A DNA stretch of 64,000 nt. It comes from Antarctobacter sediminis. GTDB taxonomy: Bacteria; Pseudomonadota; Alphaproteobacteria; Rhodobacterales; Rhodobacteraceae. Below are positions 44,584 through 53,294 of the stretch, piece after piece. The stretch spans positions 185,846-249,845 of the forward strand of contig NZ_JAHUZG010000004.1 in assembly GCF_019218285.1 (NCBI RefSeq). The letters run 5' to 3'. Both the position numbers and the translations under genes were made by a program. How positions within the stretch are numbered: the stretch's first letter is position 1; every line of letters starts with the position of its first letter. The notes below the pieces were generated by a model. That model was not told where the DNA came from and made no database searches. It saw nothing but the letters and a program-made list of their open reading frames with translations.

Positions 44584-45381
44584 CTATTGCTGCGCCACCT
44601 CGATTTCCACGTCCAGCGTTTCCGTGGTGCCACCGTTGCGGGTGCCCCGGACCGGCGCGGCATCGTGGTAATCCATGCCCGTCGCCACGCGGACATAGCG
44701 TTGATCCGGCGAAATGCAGTTGGAACAGTCAAACCCGACCCAGCCCAGCCCCTGCACGTGCGCCTCGGCCCAGGCGTGCATGGCGTCCTGTTCGGTGGTG
44801 TGGTCCAGCATCAGGTATCCCGACACGTAGCGCGCCGGCATCCCCATCTCACGCGCGCAGGCGATAAAGACATGCGCATGATCCTGACAGACGCCGCGTC
44901 CCTCGGTCAGGGCGTCCTCGGCGGTCCAGTCGGGTTGCGACGACCCGACTTCGTAGCGCACCGCCTCGGCCACGGCCGCCATCAGCGCATGGGCGCGCTC
45001 CAGTTCGGTTTCGCCGCCAAGGCCACGGATCAGCGCGCGGACGCCCTGCCCCGCCTTGGTCTGTGGCGTCACCCGCCGGTACAGCCACAGCGGCACCGGC
45101 CCGACATGCCTGCCAAGGACGCCATGATTGTCGGCCACTTCAACCTCACCCTCGCAGGTGATGACCAGTTCCTGTGTCCCGCGCTCGATCTCGATCAGGT
45201 TGACGGTGTTCTGGTGGTGATCGGTATAGGTCAGGTCCAGCTTGCCGCCGGTCACCGTGGTGTCCCAGCGCAGCACGTTCTGGCCATAGCTGGATTTGGG
45301 CGTCTTGCGCAGTTGTTGCAGGCCAAAACTGACCGGGTCATCGAAACGATAGCGGGTGGTATGGCGGATGTTCAGGTTCAT
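44584..45381 (-). CDS. Transglutaminase-like protein of the Anbu operon
   Basis: This 265-residue protein has a transglutaminase N-terminal beta domain (MNLNIRHTTRYRFDDPVSFG). The catalytic triad is Cys in GRGVCQDHAHVF, His in HAWAEAHV and Asp in VGFDCSN. It probably hydrolyses or forms peptide-type amide bonds. GAGG lies 6 nt before this start; MNDRPEAP at 45405 is an alternative overlapping the alpha-E stop. It lies between alpha-E and Anbu on the same strand. Confidence 0.88.
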   Translation of the reverse strand: MNLNIRHTTRYRFDDPVSFGLQQLRKTPKSSYGQNVLRWDTTVTGGKLDLTYTDHHQNTVNLIEIERGTQELVITCEGEVEVADNHGVLGRHVGPVPLWLYRRVTPQTKAGQGVRALIRGLGGETELERAHALMAAVAEAVRYEVGSSQPDWTAEDALTEGRGVCQDHAHVFIACAREMGMPARYVSGYLMLDHTTEQDAMHAWAEAHVQGLGWVGFDCSNCISPDQRYVRVATGMDYHDAAPVRGTRNGGTTETLDVEIEVAQQ

Positions 45382-45397
45382 CGGGGCCTCGGGGCGG

Positions 45398-46339
45398 TCA
45401 TTCATAGAACCGGTAGTCGATCTCGATCTGCTGGCCGAGATCCGACAACAGCAGCAACATCTTCTGGATGTACTCATGCAGCCCGTAGTCAAAGACCGCG
45501 TCGATGTCGAAGCTCAGGTAAGCGCGTTCGATATGGTCGATCTTGGCGTAAGAGGGCGCGCGATCCTTGTAGTCGGACCCAAGATAGCCAAGGTTGTCGC
45601 GCAGTTTATGCGCGCAGAACGCCAGCGAACGCGGCATCCGCCGGTTGAGGATCAGGAACTGCGCAATGTCGCGCGGTTCGGTCGAAGCGCCGTATTCCAT
45701 CCGGTAGCCCCCAGTGCCCGAAACCGACCGCAGGATCGTTTCCCACTGCACGTTGTCAAGCGAGGTGCCCACCGCCGTGACCGAGGGCAGCAGCACGTAG
45801 TATTTCACGTCGATGATCCGGGCCGTGTTGTCGGCCCGTTCCAGAAAGGTGCCGATGCGGGCGAAATCATAGATGTCATTGCGCAGCATGGTGCCATGGG
45901 TCGCCCCGCGCACCAGCCCGGTGCGCTGGCGGATCATGCCCAGAACCTGCGGCAGGTCGCGTTCGCTGACCTTGCGCGCCAGCCCTTCCTTGACACGCAT
46001 ATAGGTGCCGTTCATCGCCTCCCAGACCTCGCCGGTCAGGGCGGTGCGCACCATGCGCGCGTTCAGGCGCGCCTGTTCCACGCAGGACAGCACCGAAGAG
46101 GCATTGTCCCGCGACCGCAGCATCCAGTCGATGGCCGCATCCTTGGTCACCGTGTCATGATGCGCCCGGTAGCCATCCAGCGCGCCGGCGGTCTGAAGCA
46201 CCGAACACCATTCCTCGTCCGAGGATCGCAGCCGCGTCAGCGCGATACGCTGGCCGGTTTCGATCAGGCGGGCGGTGTTCTCGGCGCGCTCCAGCGCGCG
46301 GTACATCCAGAACAGCCCGTTTGCAGTCTTGCCCAGCAT
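45398..46339 (-). CDS. Alpha-E domain protein (DUF403) of the Anbu operon
   Basis: This 313-residue all-helical protein has the alpha-E signatures TANGLFWMYRALERAENTARLIE and IGTFLERADNTARIIDVKYY, with paired E-R-x-x-N-x-A-R repeats. It is always found with circularly permuted ATP-grasp proteins and transglutaminases. It starts 6 bp after the ATP-grasp gene ends. Its biochemical role is not established. Confidence 0.9.
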   Translation of the reverse strand: MLGKTANGLFWMYRALERAENTARLIETGQRIALTRLRSSDEEWCSVLQTAGALDGYRAHHDTVTKDAAIDWMLRSRDNASSVLSCVEQARLNARMVRTALTGEVWEAMNGTYMRVKEGLARKVSERDLPQVLGMIRQRTGLVRGATHGTMLRNDIYDFARIGTFLERADNTARIIDVKYYVLLPSVTAVGTSLDNVQWETILRSVSGTGGYRMEYGASTEPRDIAQFLILNRRMPRSLAFCAHKLRDNLGYLGSDYKDRAPSYAKIDHIERAYLSFDIDAVFDYGLHEYIQKMLLLLSDLGQQIEIDYRFYE

Positions 46340-46345
46340 CGCCCG

Positions 46346-47770
46346 TCAGTCCTCCAGCACCCAGGTGTCCTTGGTGCCCCCGCCCTGCGAAGAGTTCACC
46401 ACCAGTGATCCTTTCTTCAGCGCCACACGGGTCAACCCGCCCGGCGTGATGTTGATCCCCTTGGGGCTGACCATCACGAAAGGCCGCAGGTCCACGTGGC
46501 GCGGGCTTAGCCCTGCGCGGGTAAAAATCGGCACAGTCGACAGGCTCAGCGTTGGCTGGGCGATGTAGTTTCCGGGCTTCGCTTCCAGCTTTTTGCGGAA
46601 TTCAGCGATGTCCTTGCGCGTCGCGGTCGGGCCGATCAACATGCCATAGCCACCGGAACCGTGCACCTCTTTGACGACCAGTTCGTGCAGGTTGTCCAGC
46701 ACATAGGCCAGCGAGTCCTTGTCCGAACAGCGCCATGTCGGCACGTTTTCCAGCAACGGGCGTTCGCCGGTGTAGAACTCGACGATTTCCGGCATGTAGC
46801 TGTAAATCGCCTTGTCGTCGGCAATCCCGGTGCCCGGGGCATTGGCAATGGTCAGGCGGCCCGAGCGGTAGACATCCATGATCCCCGGCACGCCCAGCGC
46901 ACTGTCGGGATTGAACGTCAGCGGATCGAGGTATTCATCATCCACCCGCCGATACAGCACGTCGATCGGCTGATAGCCCAGCGTCGTGCGCATGCACAGC
47001 CGCCCGTCCTGCACCCGCAGATCATGGCCCTCGACCAGTTCGATGCCCATTTCATCCGCAAGGAAGCTGTGTTCGAAATAGGCCGAGTTGTAGATGCCCG
47101 GCGTCAGGATGCCGACGGTGGGCTTGCGGCCCAGCCCTTCGGGCGCGCAGGCCGCCAGCGAATTATAGAGATCCGTGGGATAGGTCGAAACCGGCTGTAC
47201 CCGGTTCTCCGAGAACAGTTCGGGGAACATCTGCAACATGGTTTCGCGGTTTTCCAGCATATAGCTGACACCGGAAGGCGTGCGGGCATTGTCTTCGAGC
47301 ACATAGAATTCATCCGGCCCGGTCCGCACAAGGTCGATCCCGACGATATGGGTATAGACCCCGCCCGGCGGCCGCATACCGATCATTTCCGGCAGAAAGG
47401 CCACATTGCGCGAGATCATGTGCTCGGGCAGGCGGCCTGCCTTCACGATCTCCTGGCCGTGGTAGATGTCATAAAGAAAGGCGTTGATCGCCCGCACCCG
47501 CTGTTCGATGCCGCGCGACAGTTTCTGCCATTCGCGGCCCGAGATGATGCGCGGGATAATGTCGAAGGGGATCAGCCGTTCCTCGGCCTCGGCCCGGCCA
47601 TAGACGTTGAAGGTGATCCCGGTCAGCCGGAACAGTTCCTCGGCTTCGCGCTGCTTGGCCCGCAGATGTTTGGGGTCTTCACCCTCGAACCACGAATTGA
47701 AAGGCTGATACGGTGCGCGAAGCGCGTCTCCGGTGCCCCACATCTCGTCGAAATAGACCTGATCGTTCAT
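46346..47770 (-). CDS. Circularly permuted ATP-grasp protein of the Anbu operon
   Basis: This 474-residue protein belongs to the DUF404/DUF407 family: FNVYGRAEAEERLIPFDIIPRI, LEDNARTPSGVSYMLENR with metal-binding Glu and Asn, VKEVHGSGGYGMLIGP and a C-terminal NSSQGGGTKDTWVL. It likely activates a carboxylate with ATP to form an amide, opposite in sense to the hydrolases of the operon. The start at 47770 or the in-frame GTG at 47785 are both possible. It is the first gene of the four-gene operon. Confidence 0.9.
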   Translation of the reverse strand: MNDQVYFDEMWGTGDALRAPYQPFNSWFEGEDPKHLRAKQREAEELFRLTGITFNVYGRAEAEERLIPFDIIPRIISGREWQKLSRGIEQRVRAINAFLYDIYHGQEIVKAGRLPEHMISRNVAFLPEMIGMRPPGGVYTHIVGIDLVRTGPDEFYVLEDNARTPSGVSYMLENRETMLQMFPELFSENRVQPVSTYPTDLYNSLAACAPEGLGRKPTVGILTPGIYNSAYFEHSFLADEMGIELVEGHDLRVQDGRLCMRTTLGYQPIDVLYRRVDDEYLDPLTFNPDSALGVPGIMDVYRSGRLTIANAPGTGIADDKAIYSYMPEIVEFYTGERPLLENVPTWRCSDKDSLAYVLDNLHELVVKEVHGSGGYGMLIGPTATRKDIAEFRKKLEAKPGNYIAQPTLSLSTVPIFTRAGLSPRHVDLRPFVMVSPKGINITPGGLTRVALKKGSLVVNSSQGGGTKDTWVLED

Positions 47771-47933
47771 GCCCGCGCGATCCACCCCTCACTGCTTTGT
47801 AACAACCACGCTAACGGGCCGTGACGTGGCATGCAACGAATGTGAAAGCACGAAGCGATTGACTCGCAACCGGTTTGCCCAATTTTCGGGCAGGGGCGGA
47901 CGGCAGGCCGTGCCGCCCCGGTCCGTCAGATGG

Positions 47934-48191
47934 TCAGCCCATGCCCAGCGCGGACTTGTACATCTCCAGCACCGCCTCTTCCTCGGCGATGTCGTCGGCG
48001 TCGCGCTTGCGCAGGGCGATCACCTTGCGCATGACCTTGGTGTCGTAACCGCGGCCCTTGGCCTCCGCCATGACTTCCTTGATCTGTTCGGCGACTTCCT
48101 TCTTTTCCTCTTCGAGCCGCTCGACGCGCTCTATAAACTGCTTCAACTCGCCCGCGGCGACGCCGTAGCTGTCGGATGATGTGTCCTGCAT
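47934..48191 (-). CDS. gapR: GapR-type nucleoid-associated protein (DUF2312)
   Basis: This 85-residue protein matches the DUF2312/GapR family: GELKQFIERVERLEEEKKEVAEQIKEV coiled coil and AKGRGYDTKVMRKVIALRKRD. In Caulobacter, GapR binds overtwisted AT-rich DNA and supports replication and segregation. The start at 48191 fits the family length. It stands alone between unrelated operons, as is usual in alphaproteobacteria. Confidence 0.9.
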   Translation of the reverse strand: MQDTSSDSYGVAAGELKQFIERVERLEEEKKEVAEQIKEVMAEAKGRGYDTKVMRKVIALRKRDADDIAEEEAVLEMYKSALGMG

Positions 48192-48336
48192 GTCTGCCTC
48201 TTCAACCTCGTGGCCGTTATCGCCCTTCGATACCCCAGGCCCGTGTCCGCCATCAAGAGCATGCAGGCGGGGGCTTGCGCGGGCAGGCAGGCTTGCGCTA
48301 GGCGCTGCCTCGGATGTTTTTCGGAGGAAGTAAGCG

Positions 48337-48555
48337 ATGGCGGGACTGATCTGGGGCGGTGCGGCGGTCTCGATTGCGGGACTTCTTGGTCTGGTCTGGT
48401 GCATCGTCAAGGTCTGGCGCGCGCGCCGTGCCAACCTCAGCGATGAGGAATTGCGCGAGGTGGTGCGCAAAGTGGTGCCGCTCAACATGGGTGCCCTGTT
48501 CCTGTCGGTGATCGGCCTGATGACCGTCATTCTGGGCATCTTTCTGGCGGGCTGA
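48337..48555 (+). CDS. Small two-span membrane protein
   Basis: This 72-residue protein has two hydrophobic segments (LIWGGAAVSIAGLLGLVWCIV and MGALFLSVIGLMTVILGIFLA) flanking a basic/acidic loop (KVWRARRANLSDEELREVVRK). GGAGG lies upstream of the ATG. It looks like a conserved hypothetical of Rhodobacteraceae; function unknown. Confidence 0.7.
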   Translation: MAGLIWGGAAVSIAGLLGLVWCIVKVWRARRANLSDEELREVVRKVVPLNMGALFLSVIGLMTVILGIFLAG

Positions 48556-48916
48556 ACACCGCTCTGCCGCAGGCGCCCCCTCTCTGATCAAGAGGGCAAG
48601 GGGCGAACAGACGCCCCCCGGGATGACCTGCATAGCTCAGGCAACGCGCGTTGGTCTCAGCTTTCCTTTACCGATGGGTCGCAATCTGGCCCGCGATCGA
48701 TCACTGAAAACCGGATCACATGGCCCCCGGGCCACCCGTGATGCGCGCAATGAGGGGGCAAAAGCCCCCGATGGGCCGGGGCCTGGCAATCCCGGAAATC
48801 CGATCCGTTTCGGCGGCCGCCGTTTTCAGCCCTTTTCACAGGGACAGCACCCTTCCCCGCCCGGCCCTGGTGGCCGCTGGCGGGCGTTGGTGCGTGCACT
48901 GCCCTACAGGGGCATA
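48556..48916. other. Gene-free stretch
   Basis: Several long open frames cross this 361-bp region, but none has coding-like composition or a ribosome-binding site. There is a C/G-rich inverted segment near 48600-48622 that could end transcription of the plus-strand gene at 48337. I see no RNA gene. Confidence 0.4.
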
Positions 48917-49129
48917 TTACAGGGGCATATTGTCGAAACCGTCCTCGACCTCGTCGTCGTGATGCGCCTCGACCATTTCACGCGCCCATGCGGGCACCTC
49001 TTCGCCGACGCCGTCCAGACCCAGCACCGCCTGTTCGAGATGATCCAGCAATTCGGTGCGGGCGTCGCCGCTGGCGGTTTCCAATTCGTGGCGCAGGCTG
49101 TCCAGCCGCGCGTGCAGTTCCTTCGACAT
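48917..49129 (-). CDS. Small acidic hypothetical protein
   Basis: This 70-residue protein is acidic and helical (ELHARLDSLRHELETASGDARTELLDHLEQ), ending in an acidic tail (DDEVEDGFDNMPL). The start at 49129 is supported by GGAGGACGGGG upstream. It lies 37 bp after the DksA-like gene on the same strand and is probably co-transcribed with it. No family is recognised. Confidence 0.65.
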   Translation of the reverse strand: MSKELHARLDSLRHELETASGDARTELLDHLEQAVLGLDGVGEEVPAWAREMVEAHHDDEVEDGFDNMPL

Positions 49130-49166
49130 TCCCCGTCCTCCTGTTCAATGTGTCCCGCGCGGCGGC

Positions 49167-49487
49167 TCAGACTTCGGCCGCGCAATCCTTGCACAGCGGC
49201 GCTTCGGGCACCGTCTCCAGCCGCTTGGCGGAAATCTCTTGGCCGCAACGGGTGCAGATCCCGTATTCACCCCGCGCCATGCGCTTCAGCGCCGACTGGA
49301 TGCGGGCGATCTCGGCCTGACCGCTTTCGCCCAGCCGTTCCAGCACCTCTTCGCCCTCGCGCTCGATTGCCTGATCTTCCCAATCTTTCGAATGTGGCGA
49401 TTCCAGCGCCTCTTCGATTCCATCCAGCCGCAGCCCCAAGGCGCGCAGCCGTTCCAGCAAGACCCGTTTCTGAGCGTGATGCGACAT
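49167..49487 (-). CDS. TraR/DksA-family zinc-finger protein
   Basis: This 106-residue protein has an N-terminal helical hairpin and a C-terminal four-Cys zinc site (CTRCGQEI...LCKDC), typical of DksA/TraR. Such proteins enter the RNA-polymerase secondary channel. It is shorter than E. coli DksA (151 residues). The coiled-coil tip cannot be judged confidently, so ppGpp-related activity is uncertain. Confidence 0.85.
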   Translation of the reverse strand: MSHHAQKRVLLERLRALGLRLDGIEEALESPHSKDWEDQAIEREGEEVLERLGESGQAEIARIQSALKRMARGEYGICTRCGQEISAKRLETVPEAPLCKDCAAEV

Positions 49488-49627
49488 GGCCATCCCCTTT
49501 TCGAAAGTTGCCCTACCCTGTCAAACCGTCGCAGCGGCGGCCTTGATGCAAGTCAACTGCACCTTCGCTCTTGAAACACATTCACGTTTATGTATATGAT
49601 TTGGGAAATCTCTTGGAGGGAACCGTT

Positions 49628-50491
49628 ATGAAACCCGAAGTGACCGCATTTTTCGACGATGCCACGAACACCATTTCCTACGTGGTGCGCGACCCGAACG
49701 GCACCTCCTGTGCCGTGATCGACAGCGTGCTGGACTTCGACTATGCGTCGGGCCGCACTGACACGAAATCCGCCGACGCCGTGATCGCCTTCGTCAAGGA
49801 GAAGGGCTATACCGTCGAGTGGCTGCTGGAAACCCATGTCCACGCCGACCACCTCTCGGCCGCGCCCTATATTCAGGAACGTCTTGGCGGAAAGATCGGC
49901 ATCGGCGACCGTATCAAGATCGTGCAGGATACCTTTGGCAAGGTCTTTAACGAAGGCACCGAGTTCCAGCGCGACGGGTCGCAATTCGACCAGCTGTTTC
50001 AGGAAGGCGACTCGATCCACATCGGCCAGATGCGCGGTGACGTGCTGCACACGCCGGGCCATACACCCGCCTGCCTGACCTATGTCATCGGCGATGCGGC
50101 CTTTGTCGGCGACACGCTGTTCATGCCCGATTTCGGCACCGCGCGCTGTGACTTCCCCGGCGGTTCGTCCGAAACGCTGTTCGACTCGGTGCAAAAGATC
50201 CTTGCCCTCCCAGACGAAACCCGGATCTTTGTCGGCCATGACTACAAGGCACCGGGCCGCGATGAATATGCCTGGGAAACCACTGTTGGCGAACAGAAAA
50301 CCAAGAACGTCCACGTGGGTGAAGGCAAGTCCAAAGAGCAGTTCGTCGAAATGCGCGACACCCGCGACGCGACTCTGGCCATGCCCAAGCTCATCATCCC
50401 CTCGTTGCAGGTGAACATGCGCGCCGGCCAGATGCCGCCCGCCGACGAAAAGGGCGATGTCTTTCTCAAGGTTCCGGTGAACAAGCTCTGA
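49628..50491 (+). CDS. MBL-fold persulfide dioxygenase-like protein
   Basis: This 287-residue metallo-beta-lactamase-fold protein has HVHADHLSAAPYIQ (first metal site), HTPGHTPACLTYVIGDAAFVGDTLF and VGHDYKAPG. This matches the ETHE1/Blh persulfide dioxygenase group, which oxidises glutathione persulfide to sulfite. It starts at 49628 after GGAGGGAAC. An unusually AT-rich stretch (about 49575-49612) just upstream could hold a regulator site. Downstream are two YeeE-type sulfur transport genes and a DUF442 sulfurtransferase, as in BigR-controlled sulfide-detoxification operons. Confidence 0.85.
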   Translation: MKPEVTAFFDDATNTISYVVRDPNGTSCAVIDSVLDFDYASGRTDTKSADAVIAFVKEKGYTVEWLLETHVHADHLSAAPYIQERLGGKIGIGDRIKIVQDTFGKVFNEGTEFQRDGSQFDQLFQEGDSIHIGQMRGDVLHTPGHTPACLTYVIGDAAFVGDTLFMPDFGTARCDFPGGSSETLFDSVQKILALPDETRIFVGHDYKAPGRDEYAWETTVGEQKTKNVHVGEGKSKEQFVEMRDTRDATLAMPKLIIPSLQVNMRAGQMPPADEKGDVFLKVPVNKL

Positions 50492-50597
50492 TCTGACACA
50501 TAACCCTGCGGGTCTGCCGATCCGCAGGGCCGAATTTCCGGCGAGAGATCTTCCCCTTGCGAACCGGGACTCGCCACGACCGAAAGGAAACACATTC

Positions 50598-51023
50598 ATG
50601 CCTATCGACTGGATCTGGGGGCTGATCGGCGGGTTGCTGATTGGCACCGGAGGCGCCGTCTACCTTCTTGGGAACGGCCGCATCATGGGCGCCAGCGGGA
50701 TCATCGGCGGACTTGTCGACGGGTCCGGCTGGTCCACCGCGATCGAGCGCATCGTCTTTCTTGCGGGCGTCGCCCTGTTGCCGATGCTGCTGATGCCCTT
50801 CTACCGCGAAGTGGACACCCATATTACCCAGAACTACGCCGTGCTGGCCGCAGCCGGAGTGTTGGTGGGTGTCGGCACCCGGCTGGCCAATGGCTGCACC
50901 TCCGGGCATGGCGTCTGCGGCATGTCCCGCCTGTCGGTGCGCGGCATCGTCGCCACGGTCTGCTATATCCTCGCCGGCGGCATTGGCGTGGTCATCTTCC
51001 GTCACCTGCTGGGAGTGATCTGA
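50598..51023 (+). CDS. YeeE/YedE-family sulfur transport protein, first half
   Basis: This 141-residue membrane protein has four hydrophobic segments and the family signature NGCTSGHGVCGMSRLS, whose Cys residues relay sulfur species. It is half the length of E. coli YeeE (TsuA). The second half is encoded by the next gene 1 bp downstream, like the PmpA/PmpB pair. It probably moves thiosulfate or another sulfur compound across the membrane. Confidence 0.85.
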   Translation: MPIDWIWGLIGGLLIGTGGAVYLLGNGRIMGASGIIGGLVDGSGWSTAIERIVFLAGVALLPMLLMPFYREVDTHITQNYAVLAAAGVLVGVGTRLANGCTSGHGVCGMSRLSVRGIVATVCYILAGGIGVVIFRHLLGVI

Positions 51024-51024
51024 C

Positions 51025-51462
51025 ATGGCAAAACTTCTTGTCGCCTTTCTGGCAGGCGGCCTGTTTGGGGCCGGGCTGTTCATCTCGGGCATGACCGACA
51101 CCACCAAGGTGCAGGGCTGGCTGGACGTGTTTGGCGCATGGGACCCGACGCTGGCCTTCGTGATGGGCGGGGCCATGATCCCCATGGCGATTGCCTGGCT
51201 GATCCGTCGCCGCCGGACCACCGCGCTGACCGGAGGGGCCTTGCCGCCCGCCCCGTCGACGGAAATCGACAGCAAGCTGATCGTCGGATCGGTCATGTTC
51301 GGCATTGGCTGGGGCCTTGTCGGGCTGTGCCCGGGGCCGTCGATCGCCTCGCTCAGCTATGGCGGGCCGTCGCTCTATGTCTTTCTGGCGACCATGATTG
51401 GCGGAATGTTGATCGCACCTGTGCTGCGCGCACGACTGGACAGGGCCGTTCCGGCGGAATAA
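51025..51462 (+). CDS. YeeE/YedE-family sulfur transport protein, second half
   Basis: This 145-residue membrane protein begins LLVAFLAGGLFGAGLFISGMTD and contains GIGWGLVGLCPGPSIASL with the second conserved Cys. Paired with the preceding protein it reconstitutes a full YeeE-like transporter. A DUF442 gene follows after 9 bp. Confidence 0.85.
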   Translation: MAKLLVAFLAGGLFGAGLFISGMTDTTKVQGWLDVFGAWDPTLAFVMGGAMIPMAIAWLIRRRRTTALTGGALPPAPSTEIDSKLIVGSVMFGIGWGLVGLCPGPSIASLSYGGPSLYVFLATMIGGMLIAPVLRARLDRAVPAE

Positions 51463-51471
51463 AGGAACCGC

Positions 51472-51897
51472 ATGACACCGCGCGAATTGACCGAACTGTA
51501 TCACGTCTCTCCCCAGATCGACCCGCAGGATGCGGAGGCGATCAAGGAGGCAGGCTATGTCCTGGTGATCGACAACCGTCCCGATGCCGAGATTCCGCCC
51601 TCGCATCAGACCGAGGCCATGCGCGCCGCGATCGAAGCGCAGGGAGTCCGTTTTGAGGCGCTGCCGATCACGCACCAGACCATGACCGCCGAGAATATCC
51701 TGCGGCAGTCCGAGATGGTGGCCGGCGCAAACGGCAAGGTGCTTGCCTATTGCGCCTCGGGCACGCGCTGTTCGGTGATCTGGGCGCTGGGTCAGGCCGA
51801 AACGCTGGGTGCGGACGCGGTGATCGAGGCCGCGGGCAACGCGGGCTACAACCTTGCCGGCCTGCGCCCGACGCTGGAGACACTGGCCAAGCCCTGA
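51472..51897 (+). CDS. DUF442 (TIGR01244) sulfurtransferase/phosphatase-like protein
   Basis: This 141-residue protein has the dual-specificity-phosphatase-like loop CASGTRCSVIWALG, with the nucleophilic Cys in YCASGTR. In Blh proteins the same domain is fused to the dioxygenase; here it is separate but in the same operon. It probably transfers sulfur from persulfide. It is the last gene of the module. Confidence 0.85.
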   Translation: MTPRELTELYHVSPQIDPQDAEAIKEAGYVLVIDNRPDAEIPPSHQTEAMRAAIEAQGVRFEALPITHQTMTAENILRQSEMVAGANGKVLAYCASGTRCSVIWALGQAETLGADAVIEAAGNAGYNLAGLRPTLETLAKP

Positions 51898-51937
51898 GCA
51901 CGGCCCTGCCAACGGGATGACACGGGCCATTGGCCCC

Positions 51938-51963
51938 AAGGCGCGGCGAATTCGTCGCGCCTT
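51938..51963 (+). terminator. Bidirectional terminator between convergent genes
   Basis: AAGGCGCGGCGAA and TTCGTCGCGCCTT form a nearly perfect hairpin with a single G-T pair. T-rich sequence follows on the plus strand and an A-run precedes it for the minus strand. It separates the sulfur operon from the FliM/FliN-type gene. Confidence 0.65.
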
Positions 51964-52002
51964 TGCGTTTGGGCCCTGTTGCCGCCGCGCGCTCGCCCTG
52001 CC

Positions 52003-53181
52003 CTATGTCTCGTCGAAGTCGAAATCCACCGCGCCGGGTTCGAAACCATCGCCGATGTCGATTTCGGGCAGCGCGGCCATGGGCTCGGCCCCATCTGCGT
52101 CTTCTCCGAGTCCGGAAAAGTCGAAATCCCCGCCATCGGCATCGAAGTCCATCGGCGGCAGATCGGGCAGGTCGTCATCTTCTGCGGCCGCCGGGTTCGG
52201 CAGGTCCGGCAAGACGGCGACCGAAGGCTCTGGCAAATCGGGCACCGGCGGCGCGGCCCCGAAACCGGCGGCGGCCTCCACCGGGGCGGCCGCAGCCGTG
52301 GCGGCCACCGGAGCGCCGCCGCCGGGCCAGTTCAGCCGCACGGCGCGCAGCCCGTTCAACTGCCCCAATCGGCCACGGGCCACCAGTTGGCCACGCCCGG
52401 CGGTGACTTCGACCTTGTCGAGCGCATCCGGCGGCAGGCTGAGCACATCACCGGGTTTCAGCGCCTCTGCCTTGCCAAGCGGCAGGGTGATCCGGGCCAG
52501 CTTGGCATCCAGCCGCGCGGGCACACGGCTTAGCCGTTCCTCATGCGGGCCTGCGGCCTCTGCCTCTTCGCGGTCGGGGGTTGCCAGTTTGCGTTCCGGC
52601 AGGAAAATCGTCATCCGCCCGCGCCGACGGCCCAGTGCCAGATCAATGTCGGCGCGGAAGGCACGATAGGCCGAGGCGTCCAGCAACAGGCTGGCGGTGC
52701 GCGGATCCTCCAGCATGGCGCCAAAACGGTAGCCCACCAGTTGCGGGTGCAGCGGCTGATCCACCATGGTATCGGCCAGCCGCCCCAGCGCCCCGTCGAC
52801 AAGCGGCGCCAGCATCGCGGCATCAGTCTGGGTCAGCAGGCGATCCTCTTCGATCGGCATCTGCGTAACCTGCTGAATGGTCTGCACCTCGATCACGCCG
52901 GTCATCACCTGCCGGTCGACAGCGACGACGCCAACCGCGCCCTCTGGCCCGTCCAGCAGCAACAGCAGGTCGCGGGGGCCCAATGCCTCGACCACCTCAT
53001 CCTGATCCAGCATGTCGACGGTGACGGATTGCGTCACCAATGCCAGATCCCAGAGCACGTCCGCCGTGCGCGACAGCGCCCGGCGCAGCGCCTTTGGCAG
53101 GGACATGCCGCGCGCTTCGAATGCGCGTTGCGCCGCGTGGGCCTTTTGGCCCAGGACATCCTTGGGTGCGCCATCAGCCAT
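52003..53181 (-). CDS. FliM/FliN C-terminal (SpoA) domain protein
   Basis: This 392-residue protein has a FliM-like middle region (ARGMSLPKALRRALSRTADVL, VGYRFGAMLEDPRTASLLL) and a SpoA/FliMN_C domain (LKPGDVLSLPPDALDKVEVTAGRGQLVARGRLGQLNG). The last 100 residues are Ala/Pro/Asp-rich and low complexity. Flagellar switch proteins of this type bind CheY-P and FliG, but no flagellar gene is nearby and the family has unlinked copies in Rhodobacteraceae. A flagellar switch role is likely but not certain. Confidence 0.75.
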   Translation of the reverse strand: MADGAPKDVLGQKAHAAQRAFEARGMSLPKALRRALSRTADVLWDLALVTQSVTVDMLDQDEVVEALGPRDLLLLLDGPEGAVGVVAVDRQVMTGVIEVQTIQQVTQMPIEEDRLLTQTDAAMLAPLVDGALGRLADTMVDQPLHPQLVGYRFGAMLEDPRTASLLLDASAYRAFRADIDLALGRRRGRMTIFLPERKLATPDREEAEAAGPHEERLSRVPARLDAKLARITLPLGKAEALKPGDVLSLPPDALDKVEVTAGRGQLVARGRLGQLNGLRAVRLNWPGGGAPVAATAAAAPVEAAAGFGAAPPVPDLPEPSVAVLPDLPNPAAAEDDDLPDLPPMDFDADGGDFDFSGLGEDADGAEPMAALPEIDIGDGFEPGAVDFDFDET

Positions 53182-53294
53182 GCGAATTAGTGCCCATCGT
53201 CAACTGCCTCCACGGGAGGTTATGGGCGGATTTGGTTACCAACCGCTTTAACGATCAGGAATTTGTTCAGAAATTCCGATGCAAACGCGCGGCC

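Noticed and set aside
43915..45648. 577-codon plus-strand open frame
   Set aside because: It is antisense to the Anbu and transglutaminase genes, whose active-site motifs are clear. The openness results from high GC third positions.
46661..47824. 387-codon plus-strand open frame
   Set aside because: It is antisense to the ATP-grasp gene and shows no motif.
48623..49546. 307-codon plus-strand open frame
   Set aside because: It crosses two better-supported minus-strand genes (DksA-like and a small acidic protein) and is Arg/Pro/Ala-rich without any domain.
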